The notes beneath the pieces are model-generated. The model saw only the letters and a program-made list of their open reading frames with translations, did no database searches and was not told the origin of the DNA. A stretch of DNA of 64,000 bases from SIG440 sp045586925 (GTDB lineage: Bacteria; Bacillota; Clostridia; Monoglobales; Monoglobaceae): contig JAZNBG010000034.1 of NCBI GenBank assembly GCA_045586925.1, forward strand, positions 12,124 through 76,123, given 5' to 3'. A program made the translations under genes and the position numbers. Shown one piece after another: positions 31,578 to 40,643 of this stretch; the stretch's first letter is position 1, and every line of letters starts with the position of its first letter.

Positions 31578-32306
31578 ATGAGTGAAGAACAGATTTATAA
31601 TCCTATTGAAATTATAAACAGGATGATAAATGATATTGAAGGATTGCTTAATCCTATTGTGGTTAAGATGCAATTCTTGTTTAGCATTATGAGTTATATA
31701 AATCTTGGGTTGGTTATAGGTGTGTTTACATTATTGTTGTTTTATATGGTTTTTGTAAGACACCATCACATTAAGCGCAAACTGAAAAAACCAACTAATT
31801 ATTTTATCGCAGCCTTGCTCTTGGCAATTTATGCTATCTTTACCGAAATTCCTATGAAAATCGGTCCTGAGTTTAGCCTGAATTTTGGACTTGTTGTAAT
31901 GCCGCTTGCGGCGAAACTGTTTGGACCAATTCTTGCAGGGGCTTTTGGCATTATTCAGTATGCAACATCATTTGTTATGCACTCGGGAGAGACATTTAAT
32001 CTCAGTTCTATGTTGGTTGCTGGTATAAGCGGTATGCTGTACGGCTGGGTTATTTATGCTCACAGAACAAGATATTCAAGATGTTTGTGGGCAAAACTAC
32101 TGGTGAATATGGTGTGTAATATTGTGTTGGTTCCCTTGGTTACTACAAATACCGTGACGCCTGAGATTGTTGATTCAATTACAATGAAAATAGTGGTTAA
32201 TGTATGTCTTGCCCCGGCTCAGGCTTTGTTGATTTATGTTGCTTTGCGTATTATGAAAAAAATCAGAAAGGAACTGAGACAGTTTTCCTGGGGTTTGGGC
32301 AAATGA
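31578..32306 (+). CDS. ECF transporter S component, FolT-like
   Basis: 242 residues with about six membrane helices. The middle part, PEFSLNFGLVVMPLAAKLFGP then LAGAFGIIQYATSF and SSMLVAGISGMLYGWVIY, follows the FolT-type ECF substrate-binding pattern, in which the S component captures a vitamin such as folate and shares an EcfAAT energising module encoded elsewhere. An N-terminal extension of about 60 residues includes an extra helix. The substrate is uncertain. GGAGGG precedes the ATG; the stop overlaps the methylase start as ATGA. Confidence 0.82.
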   Translation: MSEEQIYNPIEIINRMINDIEGLLNPIVVKMQFLFSIMSYINLGLVIGVFTLLLFYMVFVRHHHIKRKLKKPTNYFIAALLLAIYAIFTEIPMKIGPEFSLNFGLVVMPLAAKLFGPILAGAFGIIQYATSFVMHSGETFNLSSMLVAGISGMLYGWVIYAHRTRYSRCLWAKLLVNMVCNIVLVPLVTTNTVTPEIVDSITMKIVVNVCLAPAQALLIYVALRIMKKIRKELRQFSWGLGK

Positions 32307-33094
32307 TAGTTGAGATAACAGGAAAAGACAACAAAACCCTGAAATTTATTAAGGGATTAAAAAAGAAAAATAATCGAATCGAGCAGAGGATGTTTGTAGC
32401 CGAGGGCAGAAAGCTTGCACTTGAAGCTTTTGAATACGTTCCGCAGGATATTTACTGCACAGTTGTAACACGGGAATTTCTTGAAAAAGAGGCAGAAATT
32501 ATGGCTTTTGCCGAGAGTATATGTAATAAGATTTTTGTTGTATCGGCGCAGGTGTTTGATGATATATCGGATACCGATACTCCACAGGGAATTCTTACTG
32601 TTGTAAAAATGTCAGCTAAGGAATTTACGTTGTCGGAAGGTGCTCGGGATATTGTCATTCTTGACGGTGTTTCCGAGCCAGGCAATATGGGTACGGTAAT
32701 AAGAACTGCAGAAGCCTTGGGGTTTGATGGGATATACCTTATGAAAGGTTGTGCGGATATATACAGTTCTAAAACGGTTCGTGCCACAATGGGGTCGGTT
32801 TTTAGAATGAAATTCAAAACCGGCTGTGAGTTGACCGATATTGAAGAATTACAGAAAAAGGGTTTCAGGGTGATTTCTACCACTCCCGGTGGAGAGACTG
32901 TTCTTGAAGAACTTTCGGTTATGGGTAAAACCGCGCTTGTTATAGGCAACGAGGCTCATGGCGTTTGCAGCAAAATGCTTGAACTTTCAGATTTGCGCGT
33001 GAAAATTACAATGCAGGGGCTTGCAGAGTCTCTCAATGCAGCGGTGGCTGCAGGAATTGCTATGCACTGGATAAAAAACTGCAGAGCAGAGTAA
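32303..33094 (+). CDS. SpoU/TrmH-family RNA 2'-O-methyltransferase
   Basis: 263 residues. An N-terminal substrate-binding domain (about 1-105, RMFVAEGRKLALEAF) precedes the SPOUT knot: GVSEPGNMGTVIRTAEALGF, GNEAHGVC and ESLNAAVAAGI, the three SAM-binding motifs. It probably methylates a ribose in 23S rRNA or tRNA; the exact site cannot be told. A second SpoU enzyme (rlmB) lies near 57.5 kb. It is coupled to the ECF gene by ATGA. Confidence 0.9.
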   Translation: MIVEITGKDNKTLKFIKGLKKKNNRIEQRMFVAEGRKLALEAFEYVPQDIYCTVVTREFLEKEAEIMAFAESICNKIFVVSAQVFDDISDTDTPQGILTVVKMSAKEFTLSEGARDIVILDGVSEPGNMGTVIRTAEALGFDGIYLMKGCADIYSSKTVRATMGSVFRMKFKTGCELTDIEELQKKGFRVISTTPGGETVLEELSVMGKTALVIGNEAHGVCSKMLELSDLRVKITMQGLAESLNAAVAAGIAMHWIKNCRAE

Positions 33095-33117
33095 ATATAT
33101 TTATTGGAAATTGTATT

Positions 33118-34242
33118 ATGGAAATTTTGTATGAATTATGGCTACACACTATGTGTGATTTCGAGCCAGAAGTGGTTGAAAAAGCAGTTGTTTTGTTTGA
33201 AGACAAAGGGAGAAGCTTTTCCTCTAATATGGCAGACCGCTTCAAACTTACCAAGGCAGGGGTATCTCCTAAGCTGGCAGACAGAATAGGCGAGGTTGAA
33301 TATTTTAAGCGGGCTCAGGAAATACTTGAATATTGCAATGATAACAGCATAAGAATTATTGATCAGGATTCTGAGGAATATCCGTCAATTTTAAGGCATA
33401 TTAACTCTCCACCCCGTATTTTATTTGCCAAGGGCAAGAAAATTGATTTCAACAGCAGTATGTGCGTATCGGTTGTGGGCAGCAGAAAGGCTACGCCTCA
33501 GGGCAAGGCTGTTGCTCGCGGAATAGGCAAAAGTCTTGCTGCGGAGGGCATAGTGGTGGTCAGTGGTATGGCGGAGGGCGTTGATACCGAGGCTCATCGC
33601 GGAGCTATAGAGGCAGGCGGTAAGACGATAGCTGTTTTGGCGGGAAGCGTTGATACAATTTATCCAAGATCAAACCAAAAGTTGTATTATGATATATTGG
33701 AAAATGGCACGGTTATTTCCGAGCGTCCACCAGGAACAGTTGTCAAGCCCTATTTTTATCAGCAGCGCAACCGTATTGTTGTGGGTTTGTCTGAGGGAAC
33801 TGTTGTTGTAGAGGGTGAGATAAGCAGTGGTACGGCAATTACTGCAAGGCTTGCTACAGAAAACAACCGAGATGTTTTTGCTGTTCCCGGAAATCCGCTG
33901 GTTGCTATGGCGGAACTTCCTAACAGTTTAATCTGTGAGGGTGCCATGATTGTTGATAAAATTTCAAGACCTCTTGAATATTATAAAGAAACAAGGGCGG
34001 AATATTTTAAAAATTTGCCTTCTTTGCAACAGAAGGAGGCTAAAAGATTTGAAGGTTTTTCTGATGATGACAGAGCTATTCTTGATTTTATCAGTGAACA
34101 CGGTGGTATTGCTGATGCCGAGGAGTTGGCAGAAGGTCTTGGCATTGCCCCAAATGTTCTTGGCACAAGGCTGACTGTTTTGTGCATAAGGGGAGTTTTG
34201 CGTCAGGAAAGCGGCAACAGATATATAGTTGTTAAATATTAA
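33118..34242 (+). CDS. dprA: DNA processing protein DprA
   Basis: 374 residues. It loads RecA onto single-stranded DNA during transformation. An N-terminal SAM-like helical part, then the Rossmann-like fold (SVVGSRKATPQG, VVSGMAEGVDTEAHRG, NRIVVGLSEGTVVVEG, VFAVPGNP) and a C-terminal winged-helix domain (about 305-374). dprA followed by topA is a conserved Firmicutes order. Together with comM it suggests retained competence functions, although dprA is also common in non-competent species. Confidence 0.94.
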   Translation: MEILYELWLHTMCDFEPEVVEKAVVLFEDKGRSFSSNMADRFKLTKAGVSPKLADRIGEVEYFKRAQEILEYCNDNSIRIIDQDSEEYPSILRHINSPPRILFAKGKKIDFNSSMCVSVVGSRKATPQGKAVARGIGKSLAAEGIVVVSGMAEGVDTEAHRGAIEAGGKTIAVLAGSVDTIYPRSNQKLYYDILENGTVISERPPGTVVKPYFYQQRNRIVVGLSEGTVVVEGEISSGTAITARLATENNRDVFAVPGNPLVAMAELPNSLICEGAMIVDKISRPLEYYKETRAEYFKNLPSLQQKEAKRFEGFSDDDRAILDFISEHGGIADAEELAEGLGIAPNVLGTRLTVLCIRGVLRQESGNRYIVVKY

Positions 34243-34262
34243 ATTATAGCATAGGTGAATAT

Positions 34263-36398
34263 ATGGCTAAAACAGTTGAAAAAACAGCAACAGACAAGAA
34301 GAAAAATCTTGTTATTGTTGAATCGCCTGCAAAGGCAAAAACAATAAAAAAATATCTAGGAACAAAGTATGAGGTTACAGCTTCTATGGGTCATTTGCGT
34401 GACCTTCCCAAAAGTCAGCTTGGTGTTGATTTAGAGAATAACTTTGAACCCAAATATATAACCATTCGTGGCAAGGGTGATTTGATTACAAAGCTTAAAA
34501 AGGATGCGAAGAATTCTGCAAAAGTATTTCTGGCAACTGACCCTGACCGCGAAGGCGAGGCTATATCATGGCATTTGGCAAACCTTTTAGACATTGACCC
34601 GCAGGATAAATGCCGTATTACATTTAACGAGATTACAAAAACAGCTGTAAAAGAGGCTGTTACCAAGCCAAGGGCAATAGATGGTGATTTGGTTGACGCG
34701 CAACAGGCAAGACGTGTTCTTGATCGTATTGTGGGGTATCAGCTTAGCCCCCTTCTCTGGAAAAAGGTAAAAAAGGGTTTAAGCGCTGGCAGAGTGCAGT
34801 CTGTGGCGACAAAGCTGATTGTTGATCGTGAGCGTGAAATAGAGAATTTTGAAGAAGAAGAATATTGGACAATTGATGTAAAGCTTACCGATGAAAAAGG
34901 CAAAAAGCCTTTTGTTGCAAGATTTCACGGTAAGAATTCAAAAAAGATGAAGCTTAGTGACGGCAAAACCGTTGAAGGCATTGCTAAAAACCTGAAGGAG
35001 TCGTCATATACAGTAAGCAAAATTGTAAGAAGTGAAAAGAAAAGATACACAGCACCGCCCTTCACTACAAGTACTTTGCAACAGGAAGCTGCCAGAAAGC
35101 TGAACTTTACTACCAAGCGCACAATGGCAACAGCACAACAGCTTTATGAAGGCATTGATATCAAGGGCAGTGGCAGCGTGGGTCTTATTACCTATATGCG
35201 TACCGACTCGCTAAGGATTTCCGCCGAAGCACAGGCAGAATGTCGCAAATATATCGGTGGCAGATTTGGGGCGGAGTATGTTCCAACCAAACCTAAGTTC
35301 TATCGTTCCAAAAAGTCGGCACAGGATGCACACGAAGCTATCCGTCCCACTTCTATGGAATTTGATCCCGAAAAAATCAAAGCCTCACTCAAGACCGACC
35401 AATATAAATTATATAAACTTATCTGGAACAGGTTTCTTGCAAGTCAGATGGCTGATGCAGTTATGGATACTGTTCAGGCAGACATTACAACCAGTGAATA
35501 TGTTCTTAAGGCAACCGGTGCAAATGTGAAGTTTGACGGTTTTATGGCGATTTACGTTGAGGGTCAGGATTTTGTGGAGGAAAAGGAAGGCAAAATTCCA
35601 CCAATTACCGAAGGGCAGACTTTACTTGCCAAAGAGGTGGAGCCAAAGCAACATTTCACACAGCCCCCCGCAAGATATACCGAGGCTTCTCTGGTTAAAA
35701 AGATGGAGGAGGATGGCATTGGTCGCCCAAGTACCTATGCTCCCACTATTACTACAATCACAAGCAGCCGAGGCTATGTGGCAAGGGATGGTAAGTCGCT
35801 TTATCCCACCGAGCTTGGAACTATTGTTACAACCTTGATGGAGGAGCATTTCAATAATATTGTGGATGTTGAGTTTACAGCAAATATGGAGGAAAAACTA
35901 GACAGCGTTGAAGAAGGCAATAAGGATTGGAAGGAAATCATAGGCGATTTCTATACGCCGTTTGCAAAGACACTTGCAGATGCAGAGGAGGCAATTGGCA
36001 AAATTGAGGTTCAGGACGAGGTTTCGGATATTCCTTGTGAAAAATGCGGACGTATGATGGTGTATAAGCAGGGTAGATTTGGCAAGTTCCTTGCATGCCC
36101 CGGATATCCGGAGTGTAAGAATACAAAGTCAATTGTTGAAGAAATTGATGCTCTTTGCCCCAATTGCGGCAGCAAGGTACAGGTTAAAAAGTCCAAAAAG
36201 GGTGCAAAATATTACACCTGCGAAAAGGGAACGGATTGTTTTATTTCCTGGGACGAACCCACCAATATGAAATGCCCTGAATGTGGCGGCACATTGATGA
36301 AAAAACGCCCCTTCCGCGGACGAGGCCCCGTTAAGTATGTCTGCTTTAATGAAGACTGTAAATACGAGGAAATTCCCGCTAAAAACAAGAAGAAATAG
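34263..36398 (+). CDS. topA: DNA topoisomerase I
   Basis: 711 residues. Toprim domain (about 15-130; IVESPAKAKTIKKYLG, ATDPDREGEAISWH), catalytic Tyr311 in LITYMRTDSLR, and three C-terminal zinc ribbons (CEKCGRM..CPGYPEC, CPNCGS..CEKGTDC, CPECGG..CFNEDC). It relaxes negative supercoils. It lies 20 bp after dprA and is the last gene of the unit. The preceding ribosome binding site is weak (AGGTGA). Confidence 0.97.
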   Translation: MAKTVEKTATDKKKNLVIVESPAKAKTIKKYLGTKYEVTASMGHLRDLPKSQLGVDLENNFEPKYITIRGKGDLITKLKKDAKNSAKVFLATDPDREGEAISWHLANLLDIDPQDKCRITFNEITKTAVKEAVTKPRAIDGDLVDAQQARRVLDRIVGYQLSPLLWKKVKKGLSAGRVQSVATKLIVDREREIENFEEEEYWTIDVKLTDEKGKKPFVARFHGKNSKKMKLSDGKTVEGIAKNLKESSYTVSKIVRSEKKRYTAPPFTTSTLQQEAARKLNFTTKRTMATAQQLYEGIDIKGSGSVGLITYMRTDSLRISAEAQAECRKYIGGRFGAEYVPTKPKFYRSKKSAQDAHEAIRPTSMEFDPEKIKASLKTDQYKLYKLIWNRFLASQMADAVMDTVQADITTSEYVLKATGANVKFDGFMAIYVEGQDFVEEKEGKIPPITEGQTLLAKEVEPKQHFTQPPARYTEASLVKKMEEDGIGRPSTYAPTITTITSSRGYVARDGKSLYPTELGTIVTTLMEEHFNNIVDVEFTANMEEKLDSVEEGNKDWKEIIGDFYTPFAKTLADAEEAIGKIEVQDEVSDIPCEKCGRMMVYKQGRFGKFLACPGYPECKNTKSIVEEIDALCPNCGSKVQVKKSKKGAKYYTCEKGTDCFISWDEPTNMKCPECGGTLMKKRPFRGRGPVKYVCFNEDCKYEEIPAKNKKK

Positions 36399-36411
36399 CT
36401 AGTAAAACAGT

Positions 36412-36443
36412 AACAAGCCCTCACTAATCGGTGAGGGCTTGTT
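36412..36443 (+). terminator. Terminator of the dprA-topA unit
   Basis: A perfect 13-bp stem AACAAGCCCTCAC/GTGAGGGCTTGTT with a 6-nt loop. It separates topA from the convergent secreted-protein gene and can serve both. A close relative of this hairpin occurs after the SLH gene at 52.6 kb. Confidence 0.88.
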
Positions 36444-36456
36444 CTGTATAGGAGTT

Positions 36457-38130
36457 TTATCTTCTGATAACAACCATAGTGCTTACGGTGCTGTCGTCGG
36501 TCATGTGAATAAATACCTCAGAGGGCAATGATGAACCGTCGTAAAGTTGGAGTGAGTCGATTACATTTGCAACATCACCTGATTCATATTCGGTGATTTC
36601 AAGACCCAAACTACTTATGTTAAATTCATAAACCTTTGCATCGTTGAACCAGCTTCTCTGCATATCCATACGTGTTGCATCAACTGCAGCTTCATCTTCA
36701 TCGCCACCGAGGACATCTGTTGAAACAATAAACAATTCGTCATCTCTCTGATATGCCGAACCCCAGATAGTCTTGAAATGTGTGTTGCCCTCAGTATCAC
36801 GATAAACCTTTGGATATGCATTATTATGACCATCATCGTCAGGAACAGAAATTGCAGTGTCGCGATAGTTTTCGGCGGTGCTGAATATAATTTGTTCAGG
36901 CTGTAAGGTATAGAAACCATCGGTATCCTTGCTAAGTATTACTATGTCACCTGCCTGAAGTGTGTCAAATACTTCAAGACTTTGTTCAGAACACCAATAA
37001 TCATCAACGGCGGTATTACCAATATAACCTTCAAGTCTGTATCTGTAATGAAGCTCTCCTGTAGGGTCTTCTTCCGCAATAACATCTGTTATAACCATAA
37101 CGGAAGATGATGTATTGATTATATCGACGGGTGTCTCGTCATCGACAATAGTCTCTTTGCCGTAAACCAGAATTACCTTTGCAGTATTTGTGGCTGATAC
37201 ATCGTACAGTTCCATATGGTATTTTTCGTTGTTATTCAGAACTCTGCGGGAAATTGTTTTATAATTCTTGATTTCTGCTCTGTTTTCCGGAATTTGAAAA
37301 ATTGTTGCATTTACTACATTGACTTTTTTTGTTCCGTTTGTCAACTGCAAGTTTTGTGGATTATAGGTAAGTAAATCGCCGACTGTGAAGCCTTCTACAT
37401 TGTATAAATAAAGGTGGTCGGGTGAAAGTATATTTCCATATTGTGCATTTTCGGCAGTAATAATTCCGTCAATAACTTGGTTGCCTCCATATAGGATTGA
37501 TGTAAATTTAATCATCTGCGAGTATTTACCGTTAGATACATTGGGATAATTTTCTTCACCGCTAGGGTACGCGCTTTCTGCAAGTTTTTCAAGCATGGAG
37601 CTAAAACTGTCAAAGGTTTTGCCGTTGATTTTTGTGTTTTCATATACAGGATATGAAATTTTGTCACCGGATGCGGTCAGAATATTAAGTTTCAAAGTTT
37701 CACCATTATGTACCACCTGCATAACATAACCATATTGAGGTTCGGATATTTGAGGAGTATGGTAATTTTCAAAATTGATATGTGCTGTTGCAGTTAATGG
37801 CGTTAGATTGGTTAAAGTATTCAACGCAAAGACTTTAGCGTTGTTGGAATTTGCATCTTTTATAAATGTTTCACGTTCTCCTGTATATTCCCTGACTTCA
37901 CAAGTAATAAATTTGTCGCCTGAATACTGGGCTGCTAAAATGGTACTACCTTCAGGAATATCAAAGAAATCTGCATAAAAGCCGCGACTTTCGTCTTTGA
38001 AATCATACCAGTATTCTAGCTCGGTATAACCGAGTGTGGAATATAAAGGTGTGTCATCGGATGTATTTGCATATGATGTTAAACCAAAGAAGACAAAAAA
38101 TAAAACTGTAAATATAAATGTTTTTTTCAT
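36457..38130 (-). CDS. Secreted protein paralogous to the C-terminal half of the large SLH protein
   Basis: 557 residues from the ATG after GGGGAGGAA. The signal peptide (MKKTFIFTVLFFVFFGLTSYA) is followed by a small domain (about 30-115) with REYTGERETF and AKVFALNTLTNLTPL, a type found in clostridial exoproteins. Residues 131-557 align along their length with residues 546-971 of the SLH protein near 50 kb, sharing KINGKTFDSF/KINGSDFADF, YRLEGYIGNTAVD, WGSAYQRD and MQRSWF. It has no SLH repeats, so wall attachment is unclear. Convergent with topA. Confidence 0.8.
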   Translation of the reverse strand: MKKTFIFTVLFFVFFGLTSYANTSDDTPLYSTLGYTELEYWYDFKDESRGFYADFFDIPEGSTILAAQYSGDKFITCEVREYTGERETFIKDANSNNAKVFALNTLTNLTPLTATAHINFENYHTPQISEPQYGYVMQVVHNGETLKLNILTASGDKISYPVYENTKINGKTFDSFSSMLEKLAESAYPSGEENYPNVSNGKYSQMIKFTSILYGGNQVIDGIITAENAQYGNILSPDHLYLYNVEGFTVGDLLTYNPQNLQLTNGTKKVNVVNATIFQIPENRAEIKNYKTISRRVLNNNEKYHMELYDVSATNTAKVILVYGKETIVDDETPVDIINTSSSVMVITDVIAEEDPTGELHYRYRLEGYIGNTAVDDYWCSEQSLEVFDTLQAGDIVILSKDTDGFYTLQPEQIIFSTAENYRDTAISVPDDDGHNNAYPKVYRDTEGNTHFKTIWGSAYQRDDELFIVSTDVLGGDEDEAAVDATRMDMQRSWFNDAKVYEFNISSLGLEITEYESGDVANVIDSLQLYDGSSLPSEVFIHMTDDSTVSTMVVIRR

Positions 38131-38156
38131 AGGTAAATTCCTCCCCAATTTAAAAA

Positions 38157-38186
38157 GTGCATAACCCTTATTGCAGAGTTATGCAC
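38157..38186 (-). promoter_or_regulatory. Stem-loop close to the ribosome binding site of the secreted protein
   Basis: A perfect 9-bp inverted repeat GTGCATAAC/GTTATGCAC with a 12-nt loop, about 10 nt upstream of GGGGAGG on the minus strand. It lies in a roughly 200-nt leader whose other parts, such as two near-repeats of AAACGCA, I could not assign to a riboswitch class. The whole gap from 38131 to 38529 holds no gene that I can support. Confidence 0.5.
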
Positions 38187-38339
38187 CGAAAAACGCATTT
38201 CACTGAAAATGTAGGGTTGTCACACACTAACAAATTTGCTGCACAAGGGCATAGGCAAAAACGCAGGAAATGCATTTTTACCTATTTAGGATGCCCCAAG
38301 TATAATTACCCTATTATAATGTTAGTATGTGACTATAAC

Positions 38340-38368
38340 ATTATAGCACTAATAATTTATTTTTACAA
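38340..38368 (-). promoter_or_regulatory. Promoter of the secreted-protein gene
   Basis: On the minus strand TTGTAA (38368-38363) and TATAAT (38345-38340) with a 17-bp spacer, about 200 bp before the start codon. The long leader suggests post-transcriptional control. Confidence 0.72.
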
Positions 38369-38401
38369 TCCTTTTAATCAAATTTTATCTTTTGCAAAAA
38401 T

Positions 38402-38440
38402 AAAACTGCAACATTAGTATTAGACTAATATTGCAGTTTT
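38402..38440 (-). terminator. Terminator of the greA-lysS unit
   Basis: Arms AAAACTGCAACATTAGT and ACTAATATTGCAGTTTT pair over 17 positions with one mismatch and a 5-nt loop. On the minus strand TTTTATTTTT follows. It is about 90 bp after lysS. Between them, TTGGTCGTA occurs twice (38468 and 38479), unexplained. Confidence 0.8.
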
Positions 38441-38529
38441 GGTTGTTTTTGAATATGCTCTCCTTATTTGGTCGTAGATTGGTCGTAAGTTTTGTCTTTC
38501 AATATTTGAAAACTGCGCTATTACGCCAA

Positions 38530-40032
38530 TTATTTGTCTAACGGCTTCATTGTGGGGAAGAGGAGCACGTCACGGATTGCAACAGAATCGGTAAGGAGCA
38601 TTGTCATTCTGTCGATGCCGTAGCCTATGCCGCCTGTGGGGGGCATACCGATTTCGAGCGCTCGCATAAAGTCTTCATCTGTTGTGTTTGCCTCTTTGTC
38701 GCCAAGAGCAAGAAGCTCTTCCTGAGCCTTAAATCTTTCTCTCTGGTCGATGGGGTCGTTAAGCTCAGAATATGCATTTGCCATTTCCCAACCGTTCATA
38801 AAGAACTCAAATCTTTCAACGTAGTCAGGATTATCAGGCTTTTTCTTTGTGAGAGGTGATATTTCAATCGGATGGTCCATAATAAATGTGGGCTGAATCA
38901 GGTGTTCTTCAACAAATTCCTCAAAGAAACTGTTTAAAATATCGCCCTTTTTGTGATGAGCTTCATACTCTATGTGATGCTCGTCTGCGACCTTGCGTGC
39001 GGCATCCAAATCTTTAATTTCGTTAAAGTCAACACCGGCATACTTTTTAACAGCATCAACCATTGTAATTCTTTCAAAAGGCTTGCCCAAATCCATTTCA
39101 ATGCCATTATAAGAAATTTTTGTTGAGCCAAGAACCTCGTTAGCTACGTGACGGAACAAATTCTCGGTTAAATCCATCATACCGTGATAGTCTGTATATG
39201 CCTGATAAAGCTCCATAAGAGTAAATTCGGGGTTATGTCTGGTGTCAAGACCTTCGTTACGGAAAACTCTGCCGATTTCATATACTCTTTCAAGTCCGCC
39301 GACAATGAGTCTTTTTAAGTACAATTCAAGTGAAATACGAAGCTTGAAATCTTCGCCCAATGCGTTGAAATGTGTTTCAAATGGACGTGCTGCCGCACCG
39401 CCTGCGTTTGAAACAAGCATTGGTGTTTCAACCTCGATAAAGCCCTGAGCGTCCAAGTATTTACGTATGGTAGAAATAATCTTTGAACGTTTAACGAAAG
39501 TATCCTTAACTTCTTCGTTCATAATAAGGTCAACATAACGCTGTCTGTATCTGAGGTCGGTATTGGTCATTCCGTGGAATTTTTCGGGAAGAGGAAGAAG
39601 TGACTTGCTGAGAAGTGTATAACCATTTGTGCGAACGGAAACCTCGCCCTTTTGCGTCCTGAAAACTTCACCGGTAACACCTACAATGTCACCAATATCA
39701 AGCTTTTTAAACTTTTTGTATACGTCTTCGCCCATATCGTCACGGGTAACGTAAAGCTGAATTTTTCCTTCCCTGTCACGGAGGTCAAAGAAGGACGCCT
39801 TACCCATAACACGCTTTGACATAAGACGGCCGGCAATTGAAACTTGCTTACCTTCCATTTCATCAAAGTTATCTAAAATATCTGATGTGTGATATTCCTG
39901 ATTATAGGTTGTTATCTCAAAGGGATTTTCGCCATATTCCTGAAGCTGTGCAAGTTTGTCACGTCTGACCTTCATGAGCTCGCCTATATCCTGTTGTTGC
40001 ATTTGTTCATTTTGAATGTTGTTTTCGCTCAT
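38530..40032 (-). CDS. lysS: Lysyl-tRNA synthetase, class II
   Basis: 500 residues. N-terminal OB-fold anticodon-binding domain (about 55-170, VSIAGRLMSKRVMGKASF) and class II catalytic core with motif 2 (FRNEGLDTRHNPEFTLMEL) and motif 3 (GGIGYGIDRMTMLLT). Length is normal. It is 17 bp after greA; the greA-lysS pair is a common Firmicutes order. There is no T-box in front of it. Confidence 0.97.
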   Translation of the reverse strand: MSENNIQNEQMQQQDIGELMKVRRDKLAQLQEYGENPFEITTYNQEYHTSDILDNFDEMEGKQVSIAGRLMSKRVMGKASFFDLRDREGKIQLYVTRDDMGEDVYKKFKKLDIGDIVGVTGEVFRTQKGEVSVRTNGYTLLSKSLLPLPEKFHGMTNTDLRYRQRYVDLIMNEEVKDTFVKRSKIISTIRKYLDAQGFIEVETPMLVSNAGGAAARPFETHFNALGEDFKLRISLELYLKRLIVGGLERVYEIGRVFRNEGLDTRHNPEFTLMELYQAYTDYHGMMDLTENLFRHVANEVLGSTKISYNGIEMDLGKPFERITMVDAVKKYAGVDFNEIKDLDAARKVADEHHIEYEAHHKKGDILNSFFEEFVEEHLIQPTFIMDHPIEISPLTKKKPDNPDYVERFEFFMNGWEMANAYSELNDPIDQRERFKAQEELLALGDKEANTTDEDFMRALEIGMPPTGGIGYGIDRMTMLLTDSVAIRDVLLFPTMKPLDK

Positions 40033-40049
40033 TAGTATTTTTCTCCTAT

Positions 40050-40526
40050 CTATTTATCTATGCTTAGTATTTTAAACTGAATGGTGCCACCCGGGGTTTC
40101 GACATCAACTACGTCGCCAATTCCTTTGCCGATAAGGGCACGTCCCACGGGGGATTCGTCAGAAATTTTATTCAGGTCGGGGTCTGCCTCGGTAGAGCCA
40201 ACGATGCTGTATTCAAGTTCTTCGTCAAACTCTTCGTCGTAAACCTTTACACGAGTACCTACACTGACAACATTGAGGTCAATTTCGTCCTCGTCTATTA
40301 CTTTAGCATTTTTAAGCATATTTTCAAGCTGGACAATTCGTGCTTCGACCTGAGCCTGTTCTTCTTTAGCTGCATCATACTCAGAGTTTTCGGATAAGTC
40401 ACCAAAGCCACGTGCGACCTTGATTTTTTCGGCAACCTCCTGGCGTTTTTGAGTCTTGAGCATTTCAAGCTCCTGTTCAAGTTTTAAAAGTCCTGCATCT
40501 GTAAGTAAAATTTGTTTGTTATCCAT
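40050..40526 (-). CDS. greA: Transcription elongation factor GreA
   Basis: 158 residues. An N-terminal coiled coil (LKLEQELEMLKTQKRQEVAE and DLSENSEYDAAKEEQ, whose acidic tip stimulates RNA polymerase cleavage of backtracked RNA) and the C-terminal FKBP-like domain (ISDESPVGRALIGKG, VETPGGTIQFKI). The preceding gene ends upstream of its promoter. Confidence 0.96.
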   Translation of the reverse strand: MDNKQILLTDAGLLKLEQELEMLKTQKRQEVAEKIKVARGFGDLSENSEYDAAKEEQAQVEARIVQLENMLKNAKVIDEDEIDLNVVSVGTRVKVYDEEFDEELEYSIVGSTEADPDLNKISDESPVGRALIGKGIGDVVDVETPGGTIQFKILSIDK

Positions 40527-40614
40527 TTTATTTCTTGGCCTTCCTGCTCACATAATAATCCTGTCCAGCCTTACCGTGAGCCTGTAAAGCACCTTTGTCG
40601 CATACAATTAATAT

Positions 40615-40643
40615 ATTATATATCAAGTTGCTCATAAAGTCAA
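40615..40643 (-). promoter_or_regulatory. Promoter of greA-lysS
   Basis: On the minus strand TTGACT (40643-40638) and TATAAT (40620-40615), 17-bp spacer. The -35 overlaps the last codons of the upstream gene, leaving a leader of roughly 80 nt. Confidence 0.85.

Noticed and set aside
38187..38339. c-di-GMP riboswitch in the secreted-protein leader
   Set aside because: The conserved GEMM core is not present on either strand.
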